A stretch of DNA of 64,000 nucleotides from Diaminobutyricimonas aerilata (GCF_002797715.1 NZ_PGFF01000001.1:1201304-1265303); one strand, 5' to 3'; positions 42,904 through 51,756 are shown, counted from the stretch's first letter. Notes: generated by a model not told the origin, from the sequence alone. Program-made: numbers and translations.

Positions 42904-44742
42904 ATGGATTCCGACGCCGAGACGCCCGAGGTCATTCTCGCAGACGCCGACGCGGAATCGACGGTTCGCGACGACGGTTCTGCGACCGAGTCGCGAGCCG
43001 CGGAAGGTGACTCCGAGCGCGGGGCGCGCGAGTCGTCCGCGAGCCGCACGGCGCCCGCCGCGGCGGCGCCGAGCACGCGCACACCGCGTTCGACGAGCGG
43101 TCGAGCGGGTTCCGGCACGACCTCGCGATCGGGCGGTACTCGTACCCCGCGTGCCCCGAAGAAGCCTGCCGCGCCTGCCGGGGAGCGCCCCGCCGCCGAG
43201 GCAGCGCCGACCCCCAGCGCGGCCGTCGAACCCACGACGGTCGAACCTGCCGCCACCGATTCGGTGGACTCCCCGAGCGGGCCGACCGAGGGCACTCCGG
43301 CCGAAGCCCCAGCCGCGCCCGCCACGAAACCTCGGCGCCCCGCGGCGAGGAAGCCGGCCGCACGCAAGACACCAGTGAAGAAGACCGAGCCCGCGGCGCG
43401 ACCGGTCAACGCCGCCGCCCCGCCGCCCGCGGATGACGCCGTGGCATCCGCCGACACTGCAGCTCCCGCCGACACGACCGCTCCCGCCGACACGACGGCT
43501 CCCGCCGACACGACCGCGTCGCCCGAGCCGTCGGCCGCGGCGGACGCGACCGCCGTGCGCCCGACCGCCGCCCGCTCGCCGCGCACCTCCACGGGCCGCA
43601 CCTCGACGCCGCGCGCGTCGACCCCGCGCGCGTCGACCGGGCGCACCGCGACCCGCACGTCGACCACTCGCTCCACGACCCGCACGAAGAGCGCGGAAAC
43701 CGCGGCTCCCGCCTCGACTGAGCCGGATGCCGCCGCGCCGACTCCGTCGGCCGCCGTGTCCGCCCCGCCGACCGTCGCGCCTTCACCGACCGCTCCGGCG
43801 AAGACCGCCGCCGAGCCGCAGATCGCGACGCCCGATGCAGCGACGGCTGCCCCGGCGACCGTCGAACCGGCCGAGACCGAAGTGGCGACACCCGCGCCCG
43901 CCCGACCGGCCCGCAAGAAGGCCGCGCCGCGCTCGCGCACCAAGACGTCCCCCGTCGCGCCTCCGGCTCCTCAGCCGGCCGCGCCGGTGGTGCTCGGCAT
44001 CTCCGGACTCACCAAACGCTTCGGGTCGACGCTCGCGGTGAACGGGATCGACCTCGAGGTGCGTCAGGGGTCGTTCTTCGGCATCGTCGGGCCGAACGGC
44101 GCCGGGAAGACCACCACGCTCTCGATGGTGACCGGCCTGCTGCGGCCCGACGCCGGGGCCGTCCACGTGCACGGCGCCGACGTGTGGGCCAACCCCGTGG
44201 TCGCCAAACGCAACATGGGGGTCCTTCCCGACCGGCTGCGGCTGTTCGACCGGCTCACCGGCGCTCAGCTGCTCTATTACGCGGGGGTGCTGCGCGGGCT
44301 CGACTCCGACACCGTGCGCTCGCGGTCGACGGACCTCGCCAACGCGTTCGGACTCGAGGACGCGCTCGACCGCCTCGTCGCGGACTACAGCGCGGGCATG
44401 ACGAAGAAGGTCGCGCTCGCGGCCGCGATGATCCACTCGCCCCGACTGCTCGTGCTCGACGAACCGTTCGAGTCCGTCGACCCGGTCTCGGCGGCGAACG
44501 TGACCGAGATCCTCCAGCGTTACGTGCAGGCGGGCGGCACCGTCGTGCTCTCGAGCCACAGCATGGATCTGATCCAGCGCATCTGCGACCACGTCGCGAT
44601 CATCGTCGAGGGCTCGGTGCTCGCCGCGGGCACGACCGACGAGGTGCGCGGCGAGGGCACCCTCGAAGACCGATTCGTGGAGCTGGCCGGTGGCCGCAAG
44701 GCGGCGGAGGGCATGGAGTGGTTGCACACCTTCTCGGACTGA
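42904..44742 (+). CDS. ABC transporter ATPase with roughly 360-residue low-complexity N-terminus
   Basis: A 612-residue protein. Residues 1 to about 362 are a disordered Ala/Pro/Thr/Ser-rich region with acidic start and scattered basic patches (RRPAARKPAARKTPVKKT; ARKKAAPRSRTKT). From about residue 363 a normal ABC ATPase follows: Walker A GPNGAGKTTTL, signature DYSAGMTKKVALA, Walker B RLLVLDEPFES, H-loop SSHSM. Usual relatives are about 240-300 residues. No stop or frameshift separates the parts, and codon G+C bias is as in neighbours. The downstream permease gene overlaps by 25 nt. Cargo unknown. Confidence 0.88.
   Translation: MDSDAETPEVILADADAESTVRDDGSATESRAAEGDSERGARESSASRTAPAAAAPSTRTPRSTSGRAGSGTTSRSGGTRTPRAPKKPAAPAGERPAAEAAPTPSAAVEPTTVEPAATDSVDSPSGPTEGTPAEAPAAPATKPRRPAARKPAARKTPVKKTEPAARPVNAAAPPPADDAVASADTAAPADTTAPADTTAPADTTASPEPSAAADATAVRPTAARSPRTSTGRTSTPRASTPRASTGRTATRTSTTRSTTRTKSAETAAPASTEPDAAAPTPSAAVSAPPTVAPSPTAPAKTAAEPQIATPDAATAAPATVEPAETEVATPAPARPARKKAAPRSRTKTSPVAPPAPQPAAPVVLGISGLTKRFGSTLAVNGIDLEVRQGSFFGIVGPNGAGKTTTLSMVTGLLRPDAGAVHVHGADVWANPVVAKRNMGVLPDRLRLFDRLTGAQLLYYAGVLRGLDSDTVRSRSTDLANAFGLEDALDRLVADYSAGMTKKVALAAAMIHSPRLLVLDEPFESVDPVSAANVTEILQRYVQAGGTVVLSSHSMDLIQRICDHVAIIVEGSVLAAGTTDEVRGEGTLEDRFVELAGGRKAAEGMEWLHTFSD
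43462..43515 (+). repeat. Three 18-bp in-frame tandem repeats
   Basis: Three units of GCTCCCGCCGACACGAC(C/G) encode APADTT repeats inside the low-complexity extension of the ABC ATPase. The units differ only at their last base, suggesting recent slippage. Confidence 0.85.
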
Positions 44743-46289
44743 GGCTGCGCCTGCTGGCGGGCGCCTTCCGCCGGAGCCCGTGGCAGGTCGTGGGGATGGT
44801 GCTCGGCCTGCTCTACGGGCTCGGCCTCGCCATCGTCGCCGTCACGGCGCTCGCCGGACTGCGCCTGCTGCCGGTCGACATCGCCGGTCCGATCGTCATC
44901 GTCATCGGCGCGGTCATCGTCATCGGATTCCTGCTGGTCCCGCTCGCCTTCGGCGTCGACGACAGCATGGACCCGCGCCGGTTCGCGCTGTTCGGCATCG
45001 AGAACCGCCGGCTCACGCTCTCGCTGGCCATCGCGGCCCTGGTGAGCGTCCCGTCGCTCGTGATCATCGCCGTCGCCATCGCGCAGATCATCACGTGGAC
45101 CCGATCGCCTCTCGCCACGGCGCTCGCGATCGTGAGCGCCGTCACGGTCGTGGCAACGTGCGTGCTCGGCGCGAGGGTCACCACCTCGATCGCGGCGTTC
45201 CTGCTCTCCAGTCGACGTGCGCGCGAAGCCACCGGTCTCGTGGCGGTCGTCGTGCTCGTCTCGCTGTCGCCCGTCATCGTGCTGCTCGCGAACATCGACT
45301 GGGCGCGCGACGGGCTCACGATGCTGCGCGAGGTCGCGGGAAACCTCTCCTGGACGCCCCTCGCCGCCGCCTGGAGCGCCCCGGTCGCCGCCGCCGAGGG
45401 CGACGCCGGCGGCGCGCTCTTGAAGCTGCTGATCGCGCTCGCGACGGTCGCCGTGCTGTGGTTCGCGTGGACCGCCCTCGTCGCCCGGATGCTCGTCACT
45501 CCGCACCGGGAGGCTCCGGCGAAGTCGTACCACGGCCTCGGCTGGTTCGGGCGCCTGCCCGCCACCCCGGCGGGCGTCATCGCGGCGCGGAGCCTCACCT
45601 ACTGGGCCCGCGACGCCCGCTACCGCATCTCGCTCGTCGTCATCCCGATCGTCCCGGCGATCACGATCGTGCCGCTCATCGTCGGCGGGGTGCCGAGCCA
45701 CGTCATCTGGCTGCTGCCGGTGCCGCTCATGGCCCTGTTCCTCGCGTGGACGATCCACAACGACGTCGCCTTCGACCACACCGCGATCTGGATGCACGTG
45801 GCCGCGAACACGTCCGGCCGTGCCGACCGCATCGGCCGGGTCGTGCCCGTGCTGCTCGTCGGCGTGCCGCTGCTCGTGGCGGGGTCGGTCGTGTGCGCCC
45901 GCGGCTTCGGCGACATGGACGCCTTGCCCGCCCTGCTCGGCGTCACCGGCTGCATCCTGCTCGTCGGCCTCGGGCTCTCGAGCATCATGTCGGTCGCGTT
46001 CCCCTATCCCGCTGTGCGTCCGGGTGACAACCCGTTCCAGCAGCCGCAGTCGAGCGGGGGAGCCGCCGCGCTCATCCAGGGCGTGTCGTTCCTCGCCATC
46101 GTGGTGCTCAGCCTCCCCTCGATCCTGTTCGCCGTCGCCGGCGTGTACGGCGAAGGTGACGGCGAATGGTGGGCGCTCTGGGTCGGACTCGGGGTCGGCG
46201 TGGTGTGCTTCGTCGGGGGAGTCTTCGCCGGGGGTGCGATCTTCTCGCGACGGGCGCCGGAACTGCTCGCCTTCAGCGGCCGGAACTAG
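44718..46289 (+). CDS. ABC-2 family multi-span permease
   Basis: A 523-residue membrane protein with about 12 hydrophobic segments and soluble loops (MDPRRFALFGIENRRL; YWARDARYRISLVVIP). It pairs with the preceding ATPase. The start is placed at GTG 44718, inside the ATPase gene, because GGAGGG lies 6 nt upstream; no later start precedes the first membrane segment. Large actinobacterial ABC-2 transporters of this type have unknown cargo. Its TAG stop is part of the -10 box of the next gene. Confidence 0.85.
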   Translation: MVAHLLGLRLRLLAGAFRRSPWQVVGMVLGLLYGLGLAIVAVTALAGLRLLPVDIAGPIVIVIGAVIVIGFLLVPLAFGVDDSMDPRRFALFGIENRRLTLSLAIAALVSVPSLVIIAVAIAQIITWTRSPLATALAIVSAVTVVATCVLGARVTTSIAAFLLSSRRAREATGLVAVVVLVSLSPVIVLLANIDWARDGLTMLREVAGNLSWTPLAAAWSAPVAAAEGDAGGALLKLLIALATVAVLWFAWTALVARMLVTPHREAPAKSYHGLGWFGRLPATPAGVIAARSLTYWARDARYRISLVVIPIVPAITIVPLIVGGVPSHVIWLLPVPLMALFLAWTIHNDVAFDHTAIWMHVAANTSGRADRIGRVVPVLLVGVPLLVAGSVVCARGFGDMDALPALLGVTGCILLVGLGLSSIMSVAFPYPAVRPGDNPFQQPQSSGGAAALIQGVSFLAIVVLSLPSILFAVAGVYGEGDGEWWALWVGLGVGVVCFVGGVFAGGAIFSRRAPELLAFSGRN

Positions 46290-46292
46290 AAT
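46287..46292 (+). promoter_or_regulatory. -10 box TAGAAT overlapping a stop codon
   Basis: The first three bases are the TAG stop of the permease gene. Seven nucleotides separate the box from ATG 46300, so the DUF3039 transcript is probably leaderless. Confidence 0.5.
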
Positions 46293-46299
46293 CGACGCC

Positions 46300-46557
46300 A
46301 TGAGCGACACCGAACCGGGCGGGGGCACGACGACCCTCGATCGCGAGCTCGAGAAGCTGCTGAACGACGAGCAGCTGGACGAGGGCGACCACGAGCGCTT
46401 CTCGCACTACGTACCGAAGGACAAGATCGTGGAGTCCGCGGTGACCGGCAAGCCGGTGCGCGCCCTCTGCGGCAAGCTGTGGACGCCGGGCCGCGACCCG
46501 CAGCGCTTCCCGGTGTGCCCCACGTGCAAAGAGATCTACGAGAAGCTCAAGGACTGA
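46300..46557 (+). CDS. DUF3039 domain protein
   Basis: An 85-residue acidic cytosolic protein characteristic of Actinobacteria. Conserved elements are HYVPKDKIVESAVTGKPVRALCGKLW and FPVCPTCKEIYEKL; the CG and CPTC cysteines look like a small zinc site. Function is unknown. Only 6 nt separate its stop from that of the convergent pncB. Confidence 0.9.
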   Translation: MSDTEPGGGTTTLDRELEKLLNDEQLDEGDHERFSHYVPKDKIVESAVTGKPVRALCGKLWTPGRDPQRFPVCPTCKEIYEKLKD

Positions 46558-46563
46558 CGCGCC

Positions 46564-47871
46564 TCAGCCGAAGACGGTGGGGATCTCCGCCTCGCCGTGG
46601 CTCAACCGCAGGGCGCCGATCGGGAGCTCGGCGATCGCCGCCGCGCGGTGCGCGCGGGCGTTCCGCGTGCCGGTGACGCCGAGGAACTCGGGCACGGCCT
46701 GACCGTCGCGCATGAGCGGCACGGTCAGCTCCCGGCCGTCGATCTCGAGCGCCTCGGGCACCCCGTCCCGGTCGGCGTCGACCACGATCCGCTCCGCCAC
46801 CGCGACGCCGCCGCGCAGCTCGCGCACCGCGCGCTTCGCGCCGCCGTGCGAGGCCTTCTCCGCGCTCTTCTTCGCGACGGGAACCCACGAGCCGTCATCG
46901 TCGCTGTGGGCGACCAGCTTGTAGACCATGCCGGCCGCCGGTGCTCCGGAGCCGGTGACGACGGACGTGCCGACGCCGTAGGAGTCGACCGGCGCGCCGC
47001 GCAGGGCGGCGATGGTGTGCTCGTTGAGGTCGCTGGTCACAGTGATGCGGGTACCGGTCGCGCCGAGGGAGTCGAGCTGCGCGCGCACCTCGCGCACCAG
47101 GGAGGGGAGGTCTCCGGAGTCGATACGCACGGCGCCGAGCCCCGTGCCGGCGACGCGCACGGCCGTCTCGACGGCTTGACGGATGTCGTAGGTGTCGATG
47201 AGCAGGGTGGTGCCGGTGCCGAGGGTCTCGACCTGGGCGCGGAACGCCTGCTCCTCGGTGTCGTGCAGCAGGGTGAACGAGTGCGCGGCGGTGCCCATGG
47301 TGGGGATGCCCCACGTGCGCCCCGCTTCGAGGTTGCTCGTCGCGTCGAACCCGGCGATGTAGGCGGCGCGGGCGGCGGCGACCGCGCTCGCCTCGCTCGT
47401 GCGGCGTGAACCCATCTCGGCGAGCGGACGACCCTCGGCCGCGGCGACCATCCGCGCCGCGGCGCTCGCGACGGCGGTGTCGTAGTTGAGCACGCTGAGC
47501 ACGAGCGTCTCCAGCACGACCGCCTCGGCGAATCCGCCCTCCACGGTCAGCAGGGGCGAGTTCGGCAGGTACACCTCGCCCTCGCGGTACCCGGTGATGT
47601 CACCGCGGAAGCGGTAGGCGGCGAGCCAGTCGAGGGTGCGCCGGCCGACCACCCGTTCGCGTTCGAGCCACTCGAGTTCGGCCTCCGCGAATCGGAAGTC
47701 GGCGATCGCCTCGAGCAGGCGTCCCGTCCCCGCGAGCACGCCGAAACGGCGGCCGTCGGGCAGTCGGCGGGCGAAGACCTCGAAGACGGAGCGTCGATCG
47801 GCGCGCCCGGAATGCAGGGCGGCCTCGATCATCGTCAGCTCGTAGCGGTCGGTGAGCAGCGCGGTGGTCAC
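46564..47871 (-). CDS. pncB: Nicotinate phosphoribosyltransferase
   Basis: A 435-residue enzyme of NAD salvage, converting nicotinate and PRPP to nicotinate mononucleotide. Family landmarks: TALLTDRYELTM at the N-terminus, MGSRRTSE, GTAAHSFTLLH with the conserved His, LIDTYDI, and VRIDSGDL. Length fits the short PncB2-like class. GTG 47871 is preceded by TAGGCT with a 6-nt gap. With NudC at 3127 this is a second NAD-metabolism gene in the window but not linked in an operon. Confidence 0.93.
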   Translation of the reverse strand: MTTALLTDRYELTMIEAALHSGRADRRSVFEVFARRLPDGRRFGVLAGTGRLLEAIADFRFAEAELEWLERERVVGRRTLDWLAAYRFRGDITGYREGEVYLPNSPLLTVEGGFAEAVVLETLVLSVLNYDTAVASAAARMVAAAEGRPLAEMGSRRTSEASAVAAARAAYIAGFDATSNLEAGRTWGIPTMGTAAHSFTLLHDTEEQAFRAQVETLGTGTTLLIDTYDIRQAVETAVRVAGTGLGAVRIDSGDLPSLVREVRAQLDSLGATGTRITVTSDLNEHTIAALRGAPVDSYGVGTSVVTGSGAPAAGMVYKLVAHSDDDGSWVPVAKKSAEKASHGGAKRAVRELRGGVAVAERIVVDADRDGVPEALEIDGRELTVPLMRDGQAVPEFLGVTGTRNARAHRAAAIAELPIGALRLSHGEAEIPTVFG

Positions 47872-47877
47872 CCGGTC

Positions 47878-47883
47878 AGCCTA
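47878..47883 (-). promoter_or_regulatory. -10 box TAGGCT, leaderless promoter
   Basis: Six nucleotides separate it from the GTG start of pncB at 47871. Confidence 0.55.
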
Positions 47884-47960
47884 GGGGCGGCGCTCCGGCG
47901 GTGACGCATCGCGTCGGGCTTCCGTCAGGATGCCGGTCGGGCCGCGCCCCGCGGGCGGTC

Positions 47961-47966
47961 TACACT
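47961..47966 (+). promoter_or_regulatory. -10 box TACACT before murI
   Basis: TACACT lies 8 nt before GTG 47975; a leaderless or nearly leaderless mRNA is likely. Confidence 0.4.
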
Positions 47967-47974
47967 CGGATGCC

Positions 47975-48820
47975 GTGACCGACGCGCCTCTCGGAGTATT
48001 CGACAGCGGCGTCGGGGGACTCACCGTGGCGCGCGCGATCATCGACCAGCTGCCCAACGAATCCATCCATTACGTCGGGGACACCATCCACTCGCCGTAC
48101 GGTCCGAAGCGCATCGCCGACGTGCGGCGCTACGCGCTCGCGGTGCTCGACGACCTCGTCGAGCAAGGGGTGAAGGCGCTCGTCATCGCGTGCAACACCG
48201 CCTCGTCGGCGATGCTGCGCGATGCGCGTGAGCGGTACACCGAGGAGTACGGCATCCCCGTCGTCGAGGTGATCCAGCCGGCCGTCCGCGCGGCGGTGCG
48301 GCAGACCCGCTCCCGCCGCATCGGCGTCATCGGCACGCAGGGCACGATCCGCTCCCGGGCCTACGACGACGCCTTCGCCGCCGCATCCGACCTCGAGATC
48401 CACAGCGTCGCGTGCCCCCGCTTCGTCGAGTTCGTCGAGTCGGGAGTGACGAGCGGTCCCGAGCTGTTCCGCGTCGCCGAGGAGTACCTCGCGCCGCTCA
48501 AGGCCGCCGACATCGACACCCTCGTACTCGGCTGCACGCACTATCCGATGCTCGCCGCGGCCATCCAGTACGTCGTCGGGCCGGAGGTGACGCTCGTGTC
48601 GAGCGCGGAAGAGACCGCGTACGACCTCTACCGGGTGCTCGTGAAGCACGGGCTTCAGCGCACCGCGTCGACCCCACCCACCCGGCGCTTCGAGGCGACC
48701 GGGCCGGACGAGGCGGGCTTCCTGCAGCTCGCCGCCCGCTTCCTCGGCCCCGAAGTCCACCACGTCGAGACGTTCGAGACCGGAGCGATCCCGCTCCCGC
48801 ACCGCAAGGAGACCGCATGA
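47975..48820 (+). CDS. murI: Glutamate racemase
   Basis: A 281-residue cofactor-independent racemase that supplies D-glutamate for peptidoglycan. The two catalytic cysteines are in IACNTAS and LGCTHYP; the start [12 protein letters not shown] is diagnostic. GTG 47975 is chosen since the conserved start follows at once. It is coupled to rph by an ATGA overlap. The murI-rph-rdgB order is conserved in Actinobacteria. Confidence 0.95.
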   Translation: MTDAPLGVFDSGVGGLTVARAIIDQLPNESIHYVGDTIHSPYGPKRIADVRRYALAVLDDLVEQGVKALVIACNTASSAMLRDARERYTEEYGIPVVEVIQPAVRAAVRQTRSRRIGVIGTQGTIRSRAYDDAFAAASDLEIHSVACPRFVEFVESGVTSGPELFRVAEEYLAPLKAADIDTLVLGCTHYPMLAAAIQYVVGPEVTLVSSAEETAYDLYRVLVKHGLQRTASTPPTRRFEATGPDEAGFLQLAARFLGPEVHHVETFETGAIPLPHRKETA

Positions 48821-49539
48821 CCAGGGCCGACGGCCGCACCAACGACCAGCTCCGCGAGGTCACCATCGAGCGCGGCTGGAGCGCCCAGGCCGAAGGCTCG
48901 GCGCTCATCTCGTTCGGCAACACAAAGGTGCTGTGCACCGCGTCGTTCACCAACGGCGTGCCGCGCTGGCTGACCGGCAAGGGCAAGGGCTGGATCACGG
49001 CGGAGTACGCCATGCTGCCGCGCTCGACCAACGAGCGTATGGACCGCGAGTCCGTCAAGGGCCGCATCGGCGGACGCACGCACGAGATCTCCCGGCTCAT
49101 CGGCCGGTCGCTGCGGGCGATCATCGACCTGAAGGCACTCGGCGAGAACACCATCGTGATCGACTGCGACGTGCTGCAGGCCGACGGCGGCACGCGCACC
49201 GCCGCCATCACCGGCGCGTACGTCGCGCTCGCCGACGCGATCGAGTGGGCGCGCGGTCAGAAGTTCATCGGTCAGAAGTCGCAGCCGCTCATCGACAGCG
49301 TCTCGGCCGTGAGCGTGGGCATCATCGACGGAGAACCGATGCTCGACCTCGCCTACGTCGAAGACGTCCGCGCCGAGACCGACATGAACGTCGTCGTCAC
49401 CGGTCGTGGCCTCTTCGTCGAGGTGCAGGGCACCGCAGAAGGTGCACCGTTCGATCGGCGCGAGCTCGACTCGCTGCTCGACCTCGCCCTCGGCGGCGCG
49501 GTGACCCTCGCCGAGAAGCAGGCGGCGGCGCTCGCGTGA
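48817..49539 (+). CDS. rph: Ribonuclease PH
   Basis: A 240-residue phosphorolytic 3'-5' exoribonuclease that trims tRNA 3' ends. [11 protein letters not shown], the [18 protein letters not shown] core, [23 protein letters not shown] and [13 protein letters not shown] are conserved. Overlaps murI upstream (ATGA) and rdgB downstream (GTGA). Confidence 0.95.
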   Translation: MTRADGRTNDQLREVTIERGWSAQAEGSALISFGNTKVLCTASFTNGVPRWLTGKGKGWITAEYAMLPRSTNERMDRESVKGRIGGRTHEISRLIGRSLRAIIDLKALGENTIVIDCDVLQADGGTRTAAITGAYVALADAIEWARGQKFIGQKSQPLIDSVSAVSVGIIDGEPMLDLAYVEDVRAETDMNVVVTGRGLFVEVQGTAEGAPFDRRELDSLLDLALGGAVTLAEKQAAALA

Positions 49540-50117
49540 CCCGTCTCGTGCTCGCGACGCACAACGCCCACAAGGTCGTCGAACTGCGTCGCATCCTCGG
49601 CAACCGTCTCGAAGGGATCGAGCTCGTCGGCTACGACGGGCCGGAACCGGTCGAGGACGGCACGACGTTCGCCGAGAACGCGCTCATCAAGGCCCGGGCG
49701 GCGTTCGCGCACACGGGTGTGCCCTCGCTCGCCGACGACTCGGGGATCAGCGTCGCCGCGCTCGGCGGTGCCCCGGGCATCCATTCGGCCCGATTCGCCG
49801 GGACCAGGGACGACGCCGACAATCGCCGGCTAGTGCTCGAACGCCTCGACGGGGTGGCCGAACGGGACGCGGAGTTCGTCTGCGCCGCGGCCTTCGTCGC
49901 CGAGGGCTTCGAGCACGTCGAGCTCGGCCGGTGGCCGGGCGTCGTGGGTGCCGAGGAGCGGGGGAGCGGCGGGTTCGGCTACGACCCTCTCTTCGTGCCC
50001 GCGGACGGTGACGGACGCAGCGCGGCGGAGCTCGGCGCGGACGAGAAGGACGCGATCAGCCACCGCACCCGCGCGTTCACGGCGCTGCTCGACGCGGTCG
50101 GCGACCGGCTGCGCTGA
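49536..50117 (+). CDS. rdgB: XTP/dITP diphosphatase (RdgB/HAM1)
   Basis: A 193-residue pyrophosphatase that removes non-canonical purine nucleotides. [42 protein letters not shown] and [11 protein letters not shown] are the family motifs; SHRTRAF closes the active site. Third gene of the coupled murI operon. Confidence 0.95.
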   Translation: MTRLVLATHNAHKVVELRRILGNRLEGIELVGYDGPEPVEDGTTFAENALIKARAAFAHTGVPSLADDSGISVAALGGAPGIHSARFAGTRDDADNRRLVLERLDGVAERDAEFVCAAAFVAEGFEHVELGRWPGVVGAEERGSGGFGYDPLFVPADGDGRSAAELGADEKDAISHRTRAFTALLDAVGDRLR

Positions 50118-50205
50118 GACCGGCGCCGCAGCATCCGCTCGTCGGGTGAGAACGGCAGTCGTTCCCGAGTAGGCGAGGCGTCTGGCATATCCCGGGCGGG
50201 GTTCC

Positions 50206-50211
50206 TACGCT
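50206..50211 (+). promoter_or_regulatory. -10 box TACGCT, leaderless promoter
   Basis: Six nucleotides separate it from GTG 50218 of the CDF gene. Confidence 0.5.
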
Positions 50212-50217
50212 GGTGGG

Positions 50218-51126
50218 GTGAGCCACGACCACCACTCCCACGCGTCGGGCGACCGCCGCCGGCTGGTCGTCGCGCTCGCGATCGTCGCGACGGTGCTCGT
50301 CGCCGAGGTGATCGGCGCGCTCGTCTCCGGCTCGCTCGCGCTGCTCGCGGATGCGGGCCACATGGCCAGCGACGCGATCGGCCTCGTCGTGGCCCTCATC
50401 GCGAGCGTCTTGGCGGCCCGGCCCGCGACCGACCGGCACACGTTCGGCTTCCAGCGCCTCGAGGTACTCGCCGCCCTCGTCAACGGCGTCATCCTCGTCG
50501 CGGTTGCGTTCTCGGTCGGCGCGGAGGCCGTCCGGCGCCTGGTCGCGGACGAGACCGAGGTGCAGGCGACGCCGATGCTCGTCGTCGCCGCGCTCGGGCT
50601 CGCGGCCAACGTGGTGGCGCTCTTCGTGCTGCGCGGCGGCGATCGCACCTCCCTCAACATGCGCGGCGCCTACCTCGAAGTGCTCGGCGATCTCTTCGGG
50701 TCGATCGCGGCCGTTGTGGGTGCGCTCATCATCCTGCTGACCGGGTTCGCCTCGGCCGACGCCATCGCCTCGCTCGTGATCGCCGGGCTCATCGTGCCGC
50801 GGGCCTTCCTGCTGCTACGCGACGTGGCGCGCGTGCTCACCGAGTCCGCTCCGCGCGACACCGATGTCGCCGAGATCCGCAACCACCTGCTCGAGACCGA
50901 TGGCGTCGTCGAGGTGCACGACGTGCACGTGTGGGCGATCACCTCCGGGTCACCGGTCTTCACCGCCCACGTCGTGGTCGACGACGCCCTGTTCGCGCGC
51001 GGCGATGCCGGCGCGCTGCTCGCGCGGCTCAACGGCTGCCTGGCGAACCACTTCGACGTCGAGCACTCCACGTTCCAGCTGGAGCCAGCCGGGCACTCGG
51101 CACGGGAGGGGAACGCTCATCGCTAG
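50218..51126 (+). CDS. Cation diffusion facilitator exporter (ZitB/CzcD-like)
   Basis: A 302-residue metal/proton antiporter with six membrane segments, a His-rich N-terminus (SHDHHSHASGD) and a C-terminal cytosolic metal-binding domain (DVHVWAITSG). The transport site in helix 2 is HMASD (HxxxD), but the helix 5 motif reads EVLGD, with Glu in place of the usual His. The gene overlaps the MntR-like regulator and precedes an Nramp importer, suggesting manganese or zinc export, but the metal is unproven. Confidence 0.9.
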   Translation: MSHDHHSHASGDRRRLVVALAIVATVLVAEVIGALVSGSLALLADAGHMASDAIGLVVALIASVLAARPATDRHTFGFQRLEVLAALVNGVILVAVAFSVGAEAVRRLVADETEVQATPMLVVAALGLAANVVALFVLRGGDRTSLNMRGAYLEVLGDLFGSIAAVVGALIILLTGFASADAIASLVIAGLIVPRAFLLLRDVARVLTESAPRDTDVAEIRNHLLETDGVVEVHDVHVWAITSGSPVFTAHVVVDDALFARGDAGALLARLNGCLANHFDVEHSTFQLEPAGHSAREGNAHR

Positions 51127-51730
51127 GCCGCCCGCCACCGTCGTCGAGGATTACCTCAAGGCGATCTACGCCCACACCGAGTGGCAGGACGACCCGGTCA
51201 CGCCGTCGCAACTGGCTGAACGCCTCGGTCTCGCGCCGTCGACGGTCACAGAGATGGTCAAGAAGCTCGCGGCGCAGGGACTCGTCGACCACGCCCGCTA
51301 CGGCGCGATCCGGCTCACCGATGCCGGTCGCCAGGAGGCGCTGCGCATGGTGCGGCGGCACCGCCTCATCGAGACCTGGCTCGTGGAGCGCTGCGGTTTT
51401 GCGTGGCACGAGGTACACGACGAGGCCGAGGTGCTGGAGCACGCCATGAGCGACCGCCTGCTCGACGAACTCGATCGGCAGCTGGGCCACCCGACATCCG
51501 ACCCGCACGGCGACCCGATCCCGGATGTGCACGGCCGGGTCGACAGGCCGGATGCGGTGCCGCTCGCTCAACTCTCGGACGGTCGCGCGCTCGTTGCGCG
51601 GGTGAGCGACCGTGACCCGGAGATGCTGCGCGAACTGACGCGCGGGGGTGTATCGCCGGGCTCGATCGTTTCGGCCGGGAGCCTGGCGGCGGCTGCGACG
51701 GCGATCTGGGTGATTCCGCTCGACGACTGA
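51119..51730 (+). CDS. mntR: DtxR/MntR-family metal-dependent repressor
   Basis: A 203-residue iron/manganese-dependent regulator. The winged helix is VVEDYLKAIYAHTEWQ and TPSQLAERLGLAPSTVTEMVKKL, followed by the dimerisation/metal domain (LVERCGFAWHEVHDEAEVLEHAMSD) and a FeoA-like C-terminal part. No ATG, GTG or TTG lies at the expected start. A GGGAGGGG ribosome site at 51104-51111 points to ATC 51119, which overlaps the CDF stop; the nearest in-frame canonical upstream start is ATG 51005, inside the CDF gene. Likely represses mntH through the palindrome at 51739. Confidence 0.85.
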   Translation: MARPPATVVEDYLKAIYAHTEWQDDPVTPSQLAERLGLAPSTVTEMVKKLAAQGLVDHARYGAIRLTDAGRQEALRMVRRHRLIETWLVERCGFAWHEVHDEAEVLEHAMSDRLLDELDRQLGHPTSDPHGDPIPDVHGRVDRPDAVPLAQLSDGRALVARVSDRDPEMLRELTRGGVSPGSIVSAGSLAAAATAIWVIPLDD

Positions 51731-51738
51731 TCCTGCTA

Positions 51739-51756
51739 GTTTCGGTTCACCGAAAC
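51739..51756. promoter_or_regulatory. MntR-type operator GTTTCGGT-TC-ACCGAAAC
   Basis: A perfect 8-2-8 palindrome between the DtxR-family gene and mntH, overlapping a -10-like TAGTTT (51737-51742) and ending 12 nt before ATG 51769. Its size and place fit repression of mntH by the adjacent metal-loaded regulator. Confidence 0.75.
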
